Shown here: positions 8,690 to 18,255 of the stretch, in pieces | Layout: every line of letters begins with the position of its first letter | How positions within the stretch are numbered: the first letter of the stretch is position 1 | NCBI GenBank assembly: GCA_965229545.1 | Contig: OZ245887.1 | Location: 1,178,001-1,242,000, forward strand | DNA length: 64,000 bases | Source of the DNA: Megaera sp965229545 | Lineage (GTDB): Bacteria; Pseudomonadota; Alphaproteobacteria; Rickettsiales; Rickettsiaceae | Reading direction: 5' to 3' | Notes under the pieces: generated by a model | Told to the model about the DNA's origin: nothing | Databases searched by the model: none | The model's input: the letters and a program-made list of their open reading frames with translations, nothing else | Translations under genes and position numbers: made by a program

Positions 8690-9784
8690 CTAAGTAATTA
8701 TTTTTAGGACTGTGTTGGCTAAATGCTTAGTGCCGTCTGTTTTGCGCTTTAATAGGTTGAGGGAAGCTTCTTTAATTATGGAAGGATTTTCAATTAAATT
8801 ATGAAGTTTATCTGCTAAAATTTCCGCCGTTACCTCTTCTTGCCGGTAGTACCATGAACAATTAGAATCTTGCAGAGACTTAGCATTATAATATTGATGA
8901 TCGTCCGCAGAAGATGGAAGCGGTATAAATATTGCCGGTAAACCTATTTGAGTTAATTCTGCTATGGTAGTTGCGCCGGCCCTTGCAATAACTAGCTGGC
9001 TATTTTCATACTGTTTGTAAATATCATGAAAGAAATCAGAGATGGTACTTTGGATTTTTAAATCATCATAAGTTTTTTTAACTCTTTCCTTATCATCTTC
9101 CAGTACTTGTTGAACAATTCTTATATTAGTTTCCGGATATTTAATTAGAAGAACCTTTATGGTTTCTGGTATTAGACTTGAGAAAATTTTTGCTCCTTGG
9201 CTTCCGCCAAATACTAGCAAATTAAAAGGCTTATTGTTAAAACTGGTTTTTTCTAGGAGGTTTTTGATGTTATCTCGGACGAAATCACCGGTTATCAAGA
9301 TTTTATCTGAGTAATTAGTCGGTAAATTTTGAGTGTTTTTATAGGCTAAAGCTATAACTCTGACTTTTTTTGCAAAAAATTTATTACTTTTACCGAAAAA
9401 AGAATTTTGCTCGTAAACAATAGTCGGGATAGAAAGTAATTGTCCGACAAACATTAATGGAGAGCTAGGGTAGCCCCCAAATCCTATAATAAGCTCTGGC
9501 TTAAGTTTTTTAATTAATATAAATGCCTTAATTAAAGATAAATAAATTGCAAAAGGGATTTTTAACTTACTGATTATTCCTCTAAGGTTTATGTAAAAAT
9601 CAACTATGTGAGACTTGAAGTTGGTATCATTAGTCAAATATTTTTTACATCTATTATCAGTGGAAATGTGAACTTCTAGTTTAGAGTTTTTAGCTAATTC
9701 TTCTGCCAGTGCAACTGCTGGAAAAAAGTGTCCTCCGGTACCCCCTGCTGTTAGTAATATTACTTTTCTCTTTCCTGTAAGCAT
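8690..9784 (-). CDS. murG: UDP-GlcNAc:lipid I N-acetylglucosaminyltransferase
   Basis: MurG converts lipid I to lipid II on the inner face of the cytoplasmic membrane. The 364-residue protein starts MLTGKRKVILLTAGGTGGHF, holding the GGTGGH donor-side loop. GFGGYPS and the C-terminal UDP-GlcNAc pocket (VFGGSQGAKIFSS, ARAGATTIAELTQIGLPAIF with PLPSSADDHQYYNA) are all present. The size is normal. The gene follows ftsW on the same strand by 17 bases, the usual division and cell-wall order, and is probably cotranscribed with it. A lipid II pathway is therefore retained. Confidence 0.95.
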   Translation of the reverse strand: MLTGKRKVILLTAGGTGGHFFPAVALAEELAKNSKLEVHISTDNRCKKYLTNDTNFKSHIVDFYINLRGIISKLKIPFAIYLSLIKAFILIKKLKPELIIGFGGYPSSPLMFVGQLLSIPTIVYEQNSFFGKSNKFFAKKVRVIALAYKNTQNLPTNYSDKILITGDFVRDNIKNLLEKTSFNNKPFNLLVFGGSQGAKIFSSLIPETIKVLLIKYPETNIRIVQQVLEDDKERVKKTYDDLKIQSTISDFFHDIYKQYENSQLVIARAGATTIAELTQIGLPAIFIPLPSSADDHQYYNAKSLQDSNCSWYYRQEEVTAEILADKLHNLIENPSIIKEASLNLLKRKTDGTKHLANTVLKIIT

Positions 9785-9801
9785 TGTTAATATTATCTTG
9801 T

Positions 9802-10935
9802 TTAAATTTCAACGTTTTGGAGTCTGTATTTAACTAAAGAAGCTTTTCGTTTAGTAAGACCAAGTAGCATACCCATTCCTATACTAATAGCTAAAGTAGA
9901 TGAGCCTCCATAGCTTATAAAGGGTAAGGTCATACCTTTTGTCGGTAATAAATTTAAACTAACACCCATATTAATAACAGCCTGTAATCCGAACTGGGAG
10001 ATAATACCGATAGCAGCAATTTGGGTGAATTTATCATCTTCGTGCAGTAGATTAACTAGCATTCTAATTACAATATAAGCAAATGTAATGATAATCATAA
10101 GGCAAATAATTGCTCCGAACTCTTCGCCGGCTACGGCAAAAATAAAATCGGTATGTGAATCGGGTAAAAATTGCTTTACTGAGCCTTCACCCGGTCCTTT
10201 TCCATATAATCCGCCTGATTCAAAAGCTTCTAATGATCTTGTTACCTGGTAATTTTCACTATTAACCGGGTCAAGAAATCGGTTCATTCTAGAAGCTACA
10301 TGGGGGAGTAATAAGTAAGCGCCGATGCTCCCGAAAACTGAGGCAAAAATAGCAATGAATAACCAGATAATTGGTAAGCCGGCGACAAATAATTGGATGC
10401 CAAAAACCGCTGATACCATCACGAGCATACCAAAATCCGGCTGGATAATTAATAACGCTGCAACACATAAGAATAGTATAAAACATACTTTAAAACTTGG
10501 AAAATCTTCGTGGTAGTGAAGAGATAATATCCACCCAGTAACTACGGCAAAAAAAGGTTTCATAAACTCTGATGGCTGATAGGAAAATCCGCCTATATTT
10601 ATCCACCGTGTCGCGCCTTTAACTTCAAAACCATAAAACTTAACCAAAACAAGCATGACCAAGCTTCCCAAAAACCCCAATATGGCAAGTCGCCTGATCC
10701 ATTTTTTATCCAGTAATGAAAAAGTTAAAATTATTATCACCGCAAGAGTTAAAAACACTAGGTGTCTTGAAGAGAAATAATTATCGGTAAGACCAATTCT
10801 ATTAGCAACTGCCGGACTGGCAGTAGTTACTAACATCAGGCTAAAAGCAAGGAGAATAACCATAGCAATTATAGTCTGCTGGTCAATTACTTTCCACCAT
10901 CTTTTAATAAAGTTATTTTTTATCAAAGCTTGCAT
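9802..10935 (-). CDS. ftsW: Peptidoglycan glycosyltransferase FtsW (SEDS family)
   Basis: A SEDS-family integral membrane glycosyltransferase that polymerises lipid II at the septum with its class B PBP partner. The 377-residue protein has about ten hydrophobic segments. Family motifs are visible: GATRWINIGGFSYQPSEFMK, then YQVTRSLEAFESGGLYGKGP, DFIFAVAGEEFG and the C-terminal LPFISYGGSSTLA. The length is normal and the frame intact. It lies directly upstream of murG on the same strand. Confidence 0.95.
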   Translation of the reverse strand: MQALIKNNFIKRWWKVIDQQTIIAMVILLAFSLMLVTTASPAVANRIGLTDNYFSSRHLVFLTLAVIIILTFSLLDKKWIRRLAILGFLGSLVMLVLVKFYGFEVKGATRWINIGGFSYQPSEFMKPFFAVVTGWILSLHYHEDFPSFKVCFILFLCVAALLIIQPDFGMLVMVSAVFGIQLFVAGLPIIWLFIAIFASVFGSIGAYLLLPHVASRMNRFLDPVNSENYQVTRSLEAFESGGLYGKGPGEGSVKQFLPDSHTDFIFAVAGEEFGAIICLMIIITFAYIVIRMLVNLLHEDDKFTQIAAIGIISQFGLQAVINMGVSLNLLPTKGMTLPFISYGGSSTLAISIGMGMLLGLTKRKASLVKYRLQNVEI

Positions 10936-10964
10936 TATTGTATCTTTCTATGGTACTCATACTA

Positions 10965-11216
10965 TTAAGCAAGTCTTTCGTCTAATTTTCCTTGTTTTTC
11001 AAGCTCATACAAATCATCGCATCCGCCAACGTGAAAACCACCGATGAATATTTGAAGAACAGCTTTCCTGTCCCCTGCTTTTTGGACCATTTCTTCTCTA
11101 ACGCTTGGATCTTCGGCGTTTATTTCCTGGTAAGTTGCACCTTTACGGTCAAGTAATGCTTTAGCACGAACACAGTATGGGCAAGTTGTGGTCGTATAAA
11201 TGATAATTTTTTGTAT
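10965..11216 (-). pseudogene. grxC: Glutaredoxin 3-like gene, no normal start codon and no cis-proline
   Basis: The minus strand encodes a full glutaredoxin: YTTTTCPYCVRAKALLDRKG with the CPYC redox site, and FHVGGCDDLYELEKQGKLDE at the glutathione-binding end. Two problems stand out. No ATG, GTG or TTG precedes the first strand: the frame runs from an upstream TAA through CGA-GTT-TTT-TTT-ATA-CAA. Also, the conserved TVPQIFI motif reads AVLQIFI, so the cis-Pro needed for substrate binding is Leu. I infer a recently inactivated gene, unless an ATA start is used. It lies upstream of ftsW on the same strand. Confidence 0.75.
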
Positions 11217-11289
11217 AAAAAAAACTCGTTATTTTTTGGTAATGATTTATAGTTATAGCTAAAATATTTCAAGTAGTATAACAAAGTCA

Positions 11290-13287
11290 ATGAGCCTTTT
11301 CAAATTACATTCAGAATATAAACCAAGCGGTGATCAACCAAAGGCAATAAAGGAGCTGCTTGCAGGTCTTGAAGCAGGGGAGAAATCACAAATGCTTCTT
11401 GGTATTACCGGTTCTGGTAAAACTTTTACCATGGCAAATGTAATTGCTGCATCAAATAGACCGTCGTTGATTATGGCACATAACAAAACATTAGCGGCTC
11501 AGATTTATTCGGAACTTAAAAGTATGTTTCCAGAAAATGCCGTTGAATATTTTGTTTCATATTACGATTATTATCAACCGGAAGCATATATTCCTAGAAC
11601 CGATACCTATATTGAAAAAGATTCCTCAATTAACGAGCAGATTGATCTGCTCCGGCATTCTGCAACTAGGTCCTTGCTTGAACGCAGAGACGTAATAGTC
11701 GTTTCGTCTGTTTCTTGTATTTATGGCCTTGGTTCACCGGAACTTTATTCTCAAATGACGCAGGAACTGGAAGCCGGTAAAAAATATAAGCGTAGTGATC
11801 TGCTGCTAAAACTTGTAGATCTGCAATATGAAAGAAATGATATTGCTTTTGAAAGAGGTACATTTCGAATTCGAGGAGAATCAATCGATATATTTCCCTC
11901 CCATTATGCTACGAGAGCTTGGAGGTTATCTTTTTTCGGGGATGAACTCGAATATATTAGTGAATTTGACCCGCTAACAGGAGAAAAATTTAGAAAATTA
12001 GAGAAAGCTATTATTTATGCTAACTCTCACTTTGTTACACCGGCTTCGGTAATTAAGACTGCTATTGCCAATATAGAAATTGAATTAGAGGAGAGGTTAG
12101 CTTATTTGAAATCTTTAGATAAACATCTTGAGTATCAAAGATTAAAACAGAGAACGGATTATGATATTGAAATGCTGCAAAGTACCAGAACTTGTAAAGG
12201 AATCGAAAATTATTCAAGATTTTTAACCGGTAGGGCAGCAGGTATGCCGCCTCCGACCTTATTTGAATATTTGCCAAAAGATGGTTTGTTGTTTGTTGAT
12301 GAAAGCCATGTAACGGTTCCCCAAATTAGAGCGATGTATAATGGAGATCGTGCGCGCAAGAGTTCCCTTGTTGAATATGGATTTAGGCTTCCTTCTGCTC
12401 TTGATAATAGACCACTCAAATTTGAAGAATGGATGGAGCTTAGACCTCAAACTATTTTCGTATCAGCTACTCCCTCAGCTTTTGAACTGGAAGAAACCCA
12501 AGGGGTAATTGTTGAGCTCATTATAAGACCTACAGGATTACTTGATCCTGAATGTATAGTAAAACCGGCAGTTAATCAGGTAGAAGATTTAATAGATGAA
12601 ATAAAAAATACGGTTGCTCGGGGCTTTAGGATTCTAGTAACGACGCTTACCAAGAAAATGGCAGAAGATTTGACTTCTTACCTTCAGGAACTAGGTTATA
12701 AAGTTAGTTATTTGCACTCAACTATTCAGACTTTAGAAAGAGTGGAGATAATCAGGGATTTAAGGAACGGTAATATTGACATAATTGTCGGTGTTAATTT
12801 GCTCAGGGAAGGGTTAGATATTCCTGAATGCGGGCTAGTGGCTATCCTTGATGCAGATAAAGAGGGGTTCTTGCGCTCAGAAACATCGCTTATTCAAACA
12901 ATTGGTAGGGCAGCTAGAAATAACGAAGGGAGGGTTTTGCTATACGCTGATAAAATCACAAATTCCATGCAAAAAGCTTTAGAGGAAACATCACGAAGGA
13001 GGACCATACAGCAAGAGTATAATAAAAAACATAATATCATTCCAAAAACCATTACAACTAAAATTCATGCCTTACTTGAACTGGAAAAAGTAAGTAATGT
13101 GGTAAAAACTGATGAAGTCTCTAATGAACTGCAAGATATCATTAATGATCCTAAAAAACTAAAATCTTATATTGAAGGACTCCGCAGACAAATGCGAACC
13201 TGTGCAAGCAATTTAGAATTTGAAGAGGCTACCAAGCTTAGAGATCAAATATTTACACTTGAAGAAGCTTTAATCGAATTAATATAA
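11290..13287 (+). CDS. uvrB: Excinuclease ABC subunit B
   Basis: UvrB is the damage-verifying helicase-like subunit of nucleotide excision repair; it receives DNA from UvrA and recruits UvrC. The 665-residue protein starts MSLFKLHSEYKPSGDQPKAI. Walker A (GITGSGKTFTMA), the beta-hairpin region (YYDYYQPEAYIP), the DESH box (LLFVDESHVT), motif V/VI (GVNLLREGLDIPE, QTIGRAARN) and the C-terminal UVR domain (LRRQMRTCASNLEFEEATKL) are all present. The length is normal and the frame open. It is divergent from the grxC remnant. Confidence 0.97.
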   Translation: MSLFKLHSEYKPSGDQPKAIKELLAGLEAGEKSQMLLGITGSGKTFTMANVIAASNRPSLIMAHNKTLAAQIYSELKSMFPENAVEYFVSYYDYYQPEAYIPRTDTYIEKDSSINEQIDLLRHSATRSLLERRDVIVVSSVSCIYGLGSPELYSQMTQELEAGKKYKRSDLLLKLVDLQYERNDIAFERGTFRIRGESIDIFPSHYATRAWRLSFFGDELEYISEFDPLTGEKFRKLEKAIIYANSHFVTPASVIKTAIANIEIELEERLAYLKSLDKHLEYQRLKQRTDYDIEMLQSTRTCKGIENYSRFLTGRAAGMPPPTLFEYLPKDGLLFVDESHVTVPQIRAMYNGDRARKSSLVEYGFRLPSALDNRPLKFEEWMELRPQTIFVSATPSAFELEETQGVIVELIIRPTGLLDPECIVKPAVNQVEDLIDEIKNTVARGFRILVTTLTKKMAEDLTSYLQELGYKVSYLHSTIQTLERVEIIRDLRNGNIDIIVGVNLLREGLDIPECGLVAILDADKEGFLRSETSLIQTIGRAARNNEGRVLLYADKITNSMQKALEETSRRRTIQQEYNKKHNIIPKTITTKIHALLELEKVSNVVKTDEVSNELQDIINDPKKLKSYIEGLRRQMRTCASNLEFEEATKLRDQIFTLEEALIELI

Positions 13288-13447
13288 AAACTCAAAATTG
13301 TTTTAGAATGTGGGAAATTTTTGTTTATTTTGTAGTAACTCAAGTATATACTTGTATAGGTTATAATAAGAATATAATATAACTTTTAGTATATCTATAA
13401 TATTAGATTTTAAAATATGACTCCCCACAGTGATATAATTATTTGAG

Positions 13448-14735
13448 TCAATCATTTATTTTGTGTAAGTTGTTGTATTTTTTTAATTCCAGTAAATCAT
13501 GCCTAAAATCCCCGCATAAAATTTCAAATTGATTCAATGCCAAAGACCAATTTTTAATTGGCATGGTCCATTTTTTGGCAGCATTTTTTAGAGCCAAAAA
13601 TACGATTTTTAAAATAGACTTATCATCTGGAAAAACCCCTTTATTGTTGATGATTTTTCTGATTTGACGATTTATCGATTCTATCGCATTGGTAGTATAA
13701 ATTACCCGCCTAATCTCATCAGGAAAAGCAAAAAGAGGAATAATCCCGCTCCAATTCCTTTGCCAAATATTAGAGATCACAGGATATTTATTATCCCATT
13801 TAGCAGCAAACGATTTTAGCTCCAGATATCCTATTTCTTCGCTGTTTGCAGTGTAAATCCTTTTAAGATCCGCTGTGACCGCTTTTAAATCCTTATAAGA
13901 AACATATTTTACAGAATTCCTCGCCATATGTACTATACAGAGTTGTACAATCGTATTAGGATAAATGCTATTTATGGCTTCAGGAAAGCCTTTTAATACA
14001 TCAACGCATGCTACATATATCTGTTTTATCCCTCTGTTCTTTAGCTCAGTTACAACCTGCATCCAAAACTTGGAACCTTCATTTTTACCGACCCAGATCC
14101 CCAGTAATTCCTTTTTCCCTTCCATGTTAACACCTATTGCAAGATATACCGCTTTGTTAATTACTGTATGATTATCCCTTGCTTTAACGTGTATGCAATC
14201 CAAATATAATATTGGATATACATCGTCTAGGGACCTGTTTTGCCATGTAGTAACTTCTTCTATTACTCCGTCAGTGACAGTTGATATAAGGTCCTTGGAA
14301 ATATTGGTCTGGTATATCTCCTCTAAATGGCTATGTATCTCACTGACAGTCATCCCTCTTGCATATAGTGAAATCACTTTATCATCAAAACCACTAAATC
14401 TCCTAACTCCTCCAGGAATCAATTGAGGTTCAAATTCTCCTTCCCTGTCCCCTTGAAACATCTACGGTAATCTGATGACCGTCGTCATCTATAATCGTTT
14501 TTTCATAACTGCCGTTGCGACGATTATTATCGCTCTTGATTATCTTACTATGTTTAGAATAACCTAGACATCGTGTTCTAATTCACTTTCAAGAATTCTC
14601 TCTACTATTTGCTTTTTAAGTTTATTAAATAATCCACCCGCGACCAAATAATTCAGATGGATCTGCTTTTGATAGTAATTCTTCGACTAATTTAGTATTT
14701 ATATCTACTTCTTTTTCTGCTAATTTTTTAGCCAT
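13448..14735 (-). pseudogene. IS256 (Mutator-type) transposase, multiply frameshifted
   Basis: The 337-codon 3' part (13448-14461) contains the Mutator-type DDE core: YPILYLDCIHVKARD (D), ACVDVLKGFPEAI (D), and IYTTNAIESINRQIRK (E). The 5' part restarts at the ATG at 14733-14735 as MAKKLAEKEVDINTKLVEEL but breaks at GRGWII-stop, shifts frame, then meets another stop after LEHDV. At least two frameshifts separate it from the core. The C-terminus reads through the terminal repeat by a few codons into flanking DNA. The element cannot make its own transposase. Confidence 0.9.
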
Positions 14736-14803
14736 TTTTTCCTCTGTATTTAAGTTGCTTTTTTATAGTATCTTCTACTATATCCTTTTGCAACTTACAC
14801 AAA
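13460..14803 (-). mobile_element. Degraded IS256-family element
   Basis: Inverted terminal repeats containing TTTGTGTAAGTTG are found at 13460-13472 and, inverted, at 14791-14803, so the element is about 1.34 kb. It carries a broken Mutator-type transposase. No matching target duplication is visible on the two sides. IS630 copy 2 lies one base outside the right end, so the right flank has been rearranged. Confidence 0.8.
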
Positions 14804-14806
14804 CTA

Positions 14807-15938
14807 TTACTCTGGCCTTTAAATATTGAACATTATATAGTAGCCTAAGCTATTTCTTTCTTTTTAAAATAATTTTGAATTTTGATACCATTAAACTGAA
14901 TTTGTGTTAAATAGGACCGTACATTAATTGTTAAATCTTTTACTGATTTTAGTACTCGAAAATTATTGGAGTTAGCTTTGACATCTTGGTTTACAAGTTC
15001 TTGTGGATTCATATCAGGACAATATGATGGTAAATAAAACAATTCTAGCTTGTCCTTATGTCTTTCTACATAAGCTTTTACCTTTTTACTGTGATGCACT
15101 CTATGATTATCTAATATCAAAAATATTTTCTGCTTAATTTGTCTGATCAGTCTACCTAAAAATTCAATACACTTTTTGCTGGTAAAATTATCTTCAAATA
15201 CCATCCAGTTCATAAACCCTTGCGGACTAATAGCAGCTAGCATATTACATTTAAATCTTGAGCCACTTCTCTTGATTGCTGGGGTCTTGCCTTTAAGACC
15301 ATATGTTTTACCTCGATTATCTGTTGATTGTATCCCCATTTCATCTCCCCAATAAATTCTAGCACTTTCTTTCATTGCACGAGACTTGATTTCTGGATAT
15401 GTGACTGTTAACCATTCTTTTATCTTCTCTGGATTACGTTGATAGGCTGATTTAATTGGTTTTTGAGACGTAAAACCCAATCTATTCATAATTTTTCTTA
15501 TAGAACGCCTGTTATACTGATAAAGGTAATTGGATTCTATATATTCTTGTACCACTTTACTATTCCATAACGTATAATCCATTCCCAATTCATCAGGTGT
15601 ATGTGATAAAATTTTAGATTTTAATTCCTCTTCTTGATTTTTACTGATTTTAGATCCTGTTCCTACCTTTACTCCTCGCTTCTTATAGCGAAAGCTTTTT
15701 TCCTTATAAATTTTGTACTCTTTAAGATATTTCCATATAAAACTCCTAGAAAACCCAAAGGTAATAGATGCTTGGTTCTTGCTTATTCCATGTATAACTA
15801 TTGCTTCCACTGCTTTCTTTCTTAATATCTTGAGATCGCTTGGTGATAATTTTTTATTAGACATTTTGTTATTACTCTTGATACAATATCATTATATCAT
15901 TTCTCTAATGTTAGTTCAATATTTAAAGGCCGGAGTAA
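14807..15938 (-). mobile_element. IS630-family element, copy 2 (1,132 bp)
   Basis: Flanked by TA at 14805-14806 and 15939-15940, with the same inverted ends as the other copies. It has inserted directly beside the right end of the IS256 remnant. Confidence 0.93.
14845..15864 (-). CDS. IS630-family transposase, copy 2
   Basis: The same transposase as copy 1 but 339 residues long, because the TAT codon near the end has become TAG; the product ends KKEIA instead of KKEIAYATI. Three substitutions are visible in the N-terminal region (ISKNQAS for ISKKQAS, SRSFIW for SRSSIW, KEKSFRYKK for KEESFRYKK). All DDE residues are kept. Loss of the last four residues may or may not matter. Confidence 0.9.
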   Translation of the reverse strand: MSNKKLSPSDLKILRKKAVEAIVIHGISKNQASITFGFSRSFIWKYLKEYKIYKEKSFRYKKRGVKVGTGSKISKNQEEELKSKILSHTPDELGMDYTLWNSKVVQEYIESNYLYQYNRRSIRKIMNRLGFTSQKPIKSAYQRNPEKIKEWLTVTYPEIKSRAMKESARIYWGDEMGIQSTDNRGKTYGLKGKTPAIKRSGSRFKCNMLAAISPQGFMNWMVFEDNFTSKKCIEFLGRLIRQIKQKIFLILDNHRVHHSKKVKAYVERHKDKLELFYLPSYCPDMNPQELVNQDVKANSNNFRVLKSVKDLTINVRSYLTQIQFNGIKIQNYFKKKEIA

Positions 15939-16213
15939 TATATGACAGACTCGAGTTAATCTTCGCTATCATTGGTTTTCCGTCTAATTGAAGCTACTAT
16001 AGTGGCTTTAATAATCAGTTTTTTTCCTTTTGTTAAAAACCTACGAGGGTTTTTATGGAGAAATTTACTTCATGTAATTAAAATATCGTATATAGTTTAG
16101 CAAACATTTTACAACGACTTATAAAAGCCATGGCAAGTGATAAGCTTTTAAATATCCTTTTTTTGTGTATATTGCTAATATATATATGCTATATGTTTTT
16201 TACCAGACCATGA

Positions 16214-16725
16214 GTGGGTTATATAAAAAATATAATATTGTGGCTTGCTATTTTCTGTTTATTAATCCTGGTTTATGCTTTTAGGTTCGAACTTAGTACT
16301 GTAAAGGAAAGGGTGGTTGCAGTACTGATCCCTTCTTATAGCTGGACAAACAACAGTGGTCAATTGGTTATTGCCAGATCAAGTAACGGGCATTTCTATT
16401 TAGATGCAATAGGAGGTAAAAATCAAGTAATTCATTTTTTAGTGGATACCGGGGCAAGTGACGTGGCATTAACTAGAAAAGATGCAATTAAACTTGGATT
16501 TAAGCCTGATGAATTAAATTATACAAGAAAATATAATACTGCAAATGGTGTTAGCTATGCTGCCCCTGTGGTAATAAAACAGCTTACCATTCATAAAAAA
16601 CTTTCTATAATGTTGAAGCTCATGTGGCATCAGAAGGGCTAGATATTTCACTACTTGGTATGTCGTTAATTGAAGATTTTGCTAATTTTAAGATTACTAA
16701 AGACATGTTAATTTTAGATTATTAA
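16214..16725 (+). pseudogene. Retropepsin-like aspartic protease (APRc type), frameshifted near the 3' end
   Basis: The N-terminus has a membrane anchor (MGYIKNIILWLAIFCLLILV). The catalytic motif FLVDTGASDVALTRKDAIKLGF is the D-T-G-A of a retroviral-type aspartic protease. In Rickettsia the single-lobed homologue APRc is a membrane-embedded protease thought to process surface autotransporters. The frame breaks near 16605-16612. The -1/+2 frame continues YNVEAHVASEGLDISLLGMS, the conserved LLGMS-type C-terminal strand, to TAA 16723-16725. One indel therefore removes the hydrophobic-hydrophobic-Gly motif needed for the fold, and a functional protease is unlikely unless the break is a sequencing error. 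Confidence 0.8.
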
Positions 16726-17312
16726 GTTTTTAAAGTTCTGTAACAGAATTTCTTATGGGACGAGATAAGACATTATTCTCTCAGTAAATATGCAAATCAG
16801 CTTACAGATAGGTCTCTCCATTCTTTACTAAGTTCTGCTATATACCTTTTACAGTTTATGGCACGCACTAATTACGTGAAAATGGAAAATGGCGTGCCCT
16901 AGTGGACCGTTTTCGACAAATTTACGATTTTCGTAATTTAATTATTGGACTACAAATAGATGAGTAACGAAAAACAAATGGTTTAGTAACTTCTGGATTA
17001 AGAAAGTTAATGAATAAGGATAATACAATATCCAGTTTAATTTTTTGAATTTATAAAATCTAACAAAATAAACATAAATCAAAATTGATAAAGTGTTGTA
17101 AAAATAAATTGTACAGGAGATAAAATTTGATTTGTATGAACTTAAATTATTGATTAAATCTTTTTATTTTGATGGTATAGCAAGTTGCTAGTGATGACTT
17201 CTACCTATCATTGCAAAAAGCAATCAATTGGACAGAGCCAAGTTTAAGTTTGATTGTTTAAGGAAAATAAATTCCCTTTTATTCTAAATAAAACAAGTTC
17301 TTTATTTTTAGC
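16726..17312 (+). other. Mostly non-coding region with short gene remnants
   Basis: No intact gene is visible. A stretch at about 16874-16964 reads as a coding-like remnant, RENGKWRALVDRFRQIYDF, ending in TAG/TAA-bounded sequence. Near 17187-17262 another short frame reads VASDDFYLSLQKAINWTEP and resembles a remnant near 45,560. A GGCACGC/GCGTGCC inverted pair lies at about 16860 and 16899. I cannot name the parent genes. Confidence 0.4.
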
Positions 17313-17552
17313 TCATGCAACTGCTAAAGCAATATTATAAGCATGTTTTAAATTGTGTTTGATATCTTTTTCTTTATTATCAGTTTTAACAAATATACCT
17401 TGATTATTTAAGAGATACAGGTTTTTTGCATATACTTTAGCAAATAATATTCCTTCCCTATAAATACCTATAAAATTATCATGCATACGATATTCTACTT
17501 GGCCTATATAGGTCATAGTTATAATTACTGTTCTAATTAAGTGTTTTTCCAT
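17313..17552 (-). CDS. Small TfoX N-terminal-domain-like protein
   Basis: The protein starts MEKHLIRTVIITMTYIGQVE and is 79 residues long. An upstream start at 17612 would add residues that belong to a decayed P-loop gene, so I reject it. The pattern YR-M-x-G-x-YR(D/E)G-x-LFAKV...LYLLNNQG-FVK matches the TfoX/Sxy N-terminal fold. In enterics that domain belongs to a competence regulator; in rickettsiae its role is unknown. A close relative lies at 61027-61263 and a longer one at 20864-21193. Confidence 0.6.
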   Translation of the reverse strand: MEKHLIRTVIITMTYIGQVEYRMHDNFIGIYREGILFAKVYAKNLYLLNNQGIFVKTDNKEKDIKHNLKHAYNIALAVA

Positions 17553-17872
17553 TTTCTGCAACACTAAAAAATATTTAATAATAAGTACTTTTAGCTGCTC
17601 CCGTTTTACCAATTGTCAATATTACTTCATCATGGTCATTAACTATTAGCTCATAACCACCTTTAATTTTATTAATTATAGTTCCTACTAATTCTAGTAT
17701 ATTAGGTTATTTTTTAGGCAAAAAATTACTTTTTTTAACACTCTTATGTTCTTTATTTTCTTGCTTAGTACCATTAGATTCAATACTTAAAACTTCTACT
17801 TGGCCAATTACTTGCTCCAATTCAGATATTGTGTCTCCTGATACTGTTTGATGTGTCTCTTTATTTTATTTA
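17553..17872 (-). pseudogene. Remnant of a P-loop GTPase related to the large gene at 21.9-27.9 kb
   Basis: The minus strand reads ISELEQVIGQVEVLSIE, then a stop after SNFLPKK, then LELVGTIINKIKGGYELIV and EVILTIGKTGAAKST. The last part is a Walker A motif like IVIGRTGSGKST in the big effector pseudogene. Immediately after it the frame breaks and the sequence runs into the TfoX-like gene. It is a truncated paralogous fragment, with the GTPase core lost. Confidence 0.5.
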
Positions 17873-17893
17873 GTAAATATACAAAATAATTTT

Positions 17894-18255
17894 AGCAGAA
17901 ATTTATCTATTTAAAAATCCGTAATAAATACTCACTTTTAAATAAAAATATTATTAACTTTCTTGAAAAGTTACCTGTGTTACAAAATAGCTGATTATAA
18001 ATGTATGTATGGCTTATTAAAAATAGTTTGACTTATAAGAACTACTTTAAGTTATAATCGTTATATAACATTTTATTATATAAATATTGTTGTAGGTTTT
18101 AAAATATGGAATCTTTGATATTTCAAGCTAGCTTAAATGCTATTAGTTATAATAAATCTATAATCATAGAATTTCAAAAAATCGTTAGTCCTTTACTAGT
18201 TAATTTTCCTGTCTCTTATTTAATGTACCTTAGGTTCTTTAAAAATGGGCATTAC
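17894..18255 (+). repeat. Left arm of a 362-bp inverted repeat
   Basis: This segment covers 212 bases upstream of the LuxR-like gene and its first 50 codons. It reappears inverted at 21388-21749 with very few differences: near the inner end the left reads GTACCTTAGG and the right GTACCACAGG. The arms enclose about 3.1 kb. Confidence 0.95.

Noticed and set aside
17552..17612. A longer start for the small TfoX-like gene at 17612
   Set aside because: The extra residues belong to the decayed P-loop gene, and the near-identical relative at 61263 begins at the later Met.
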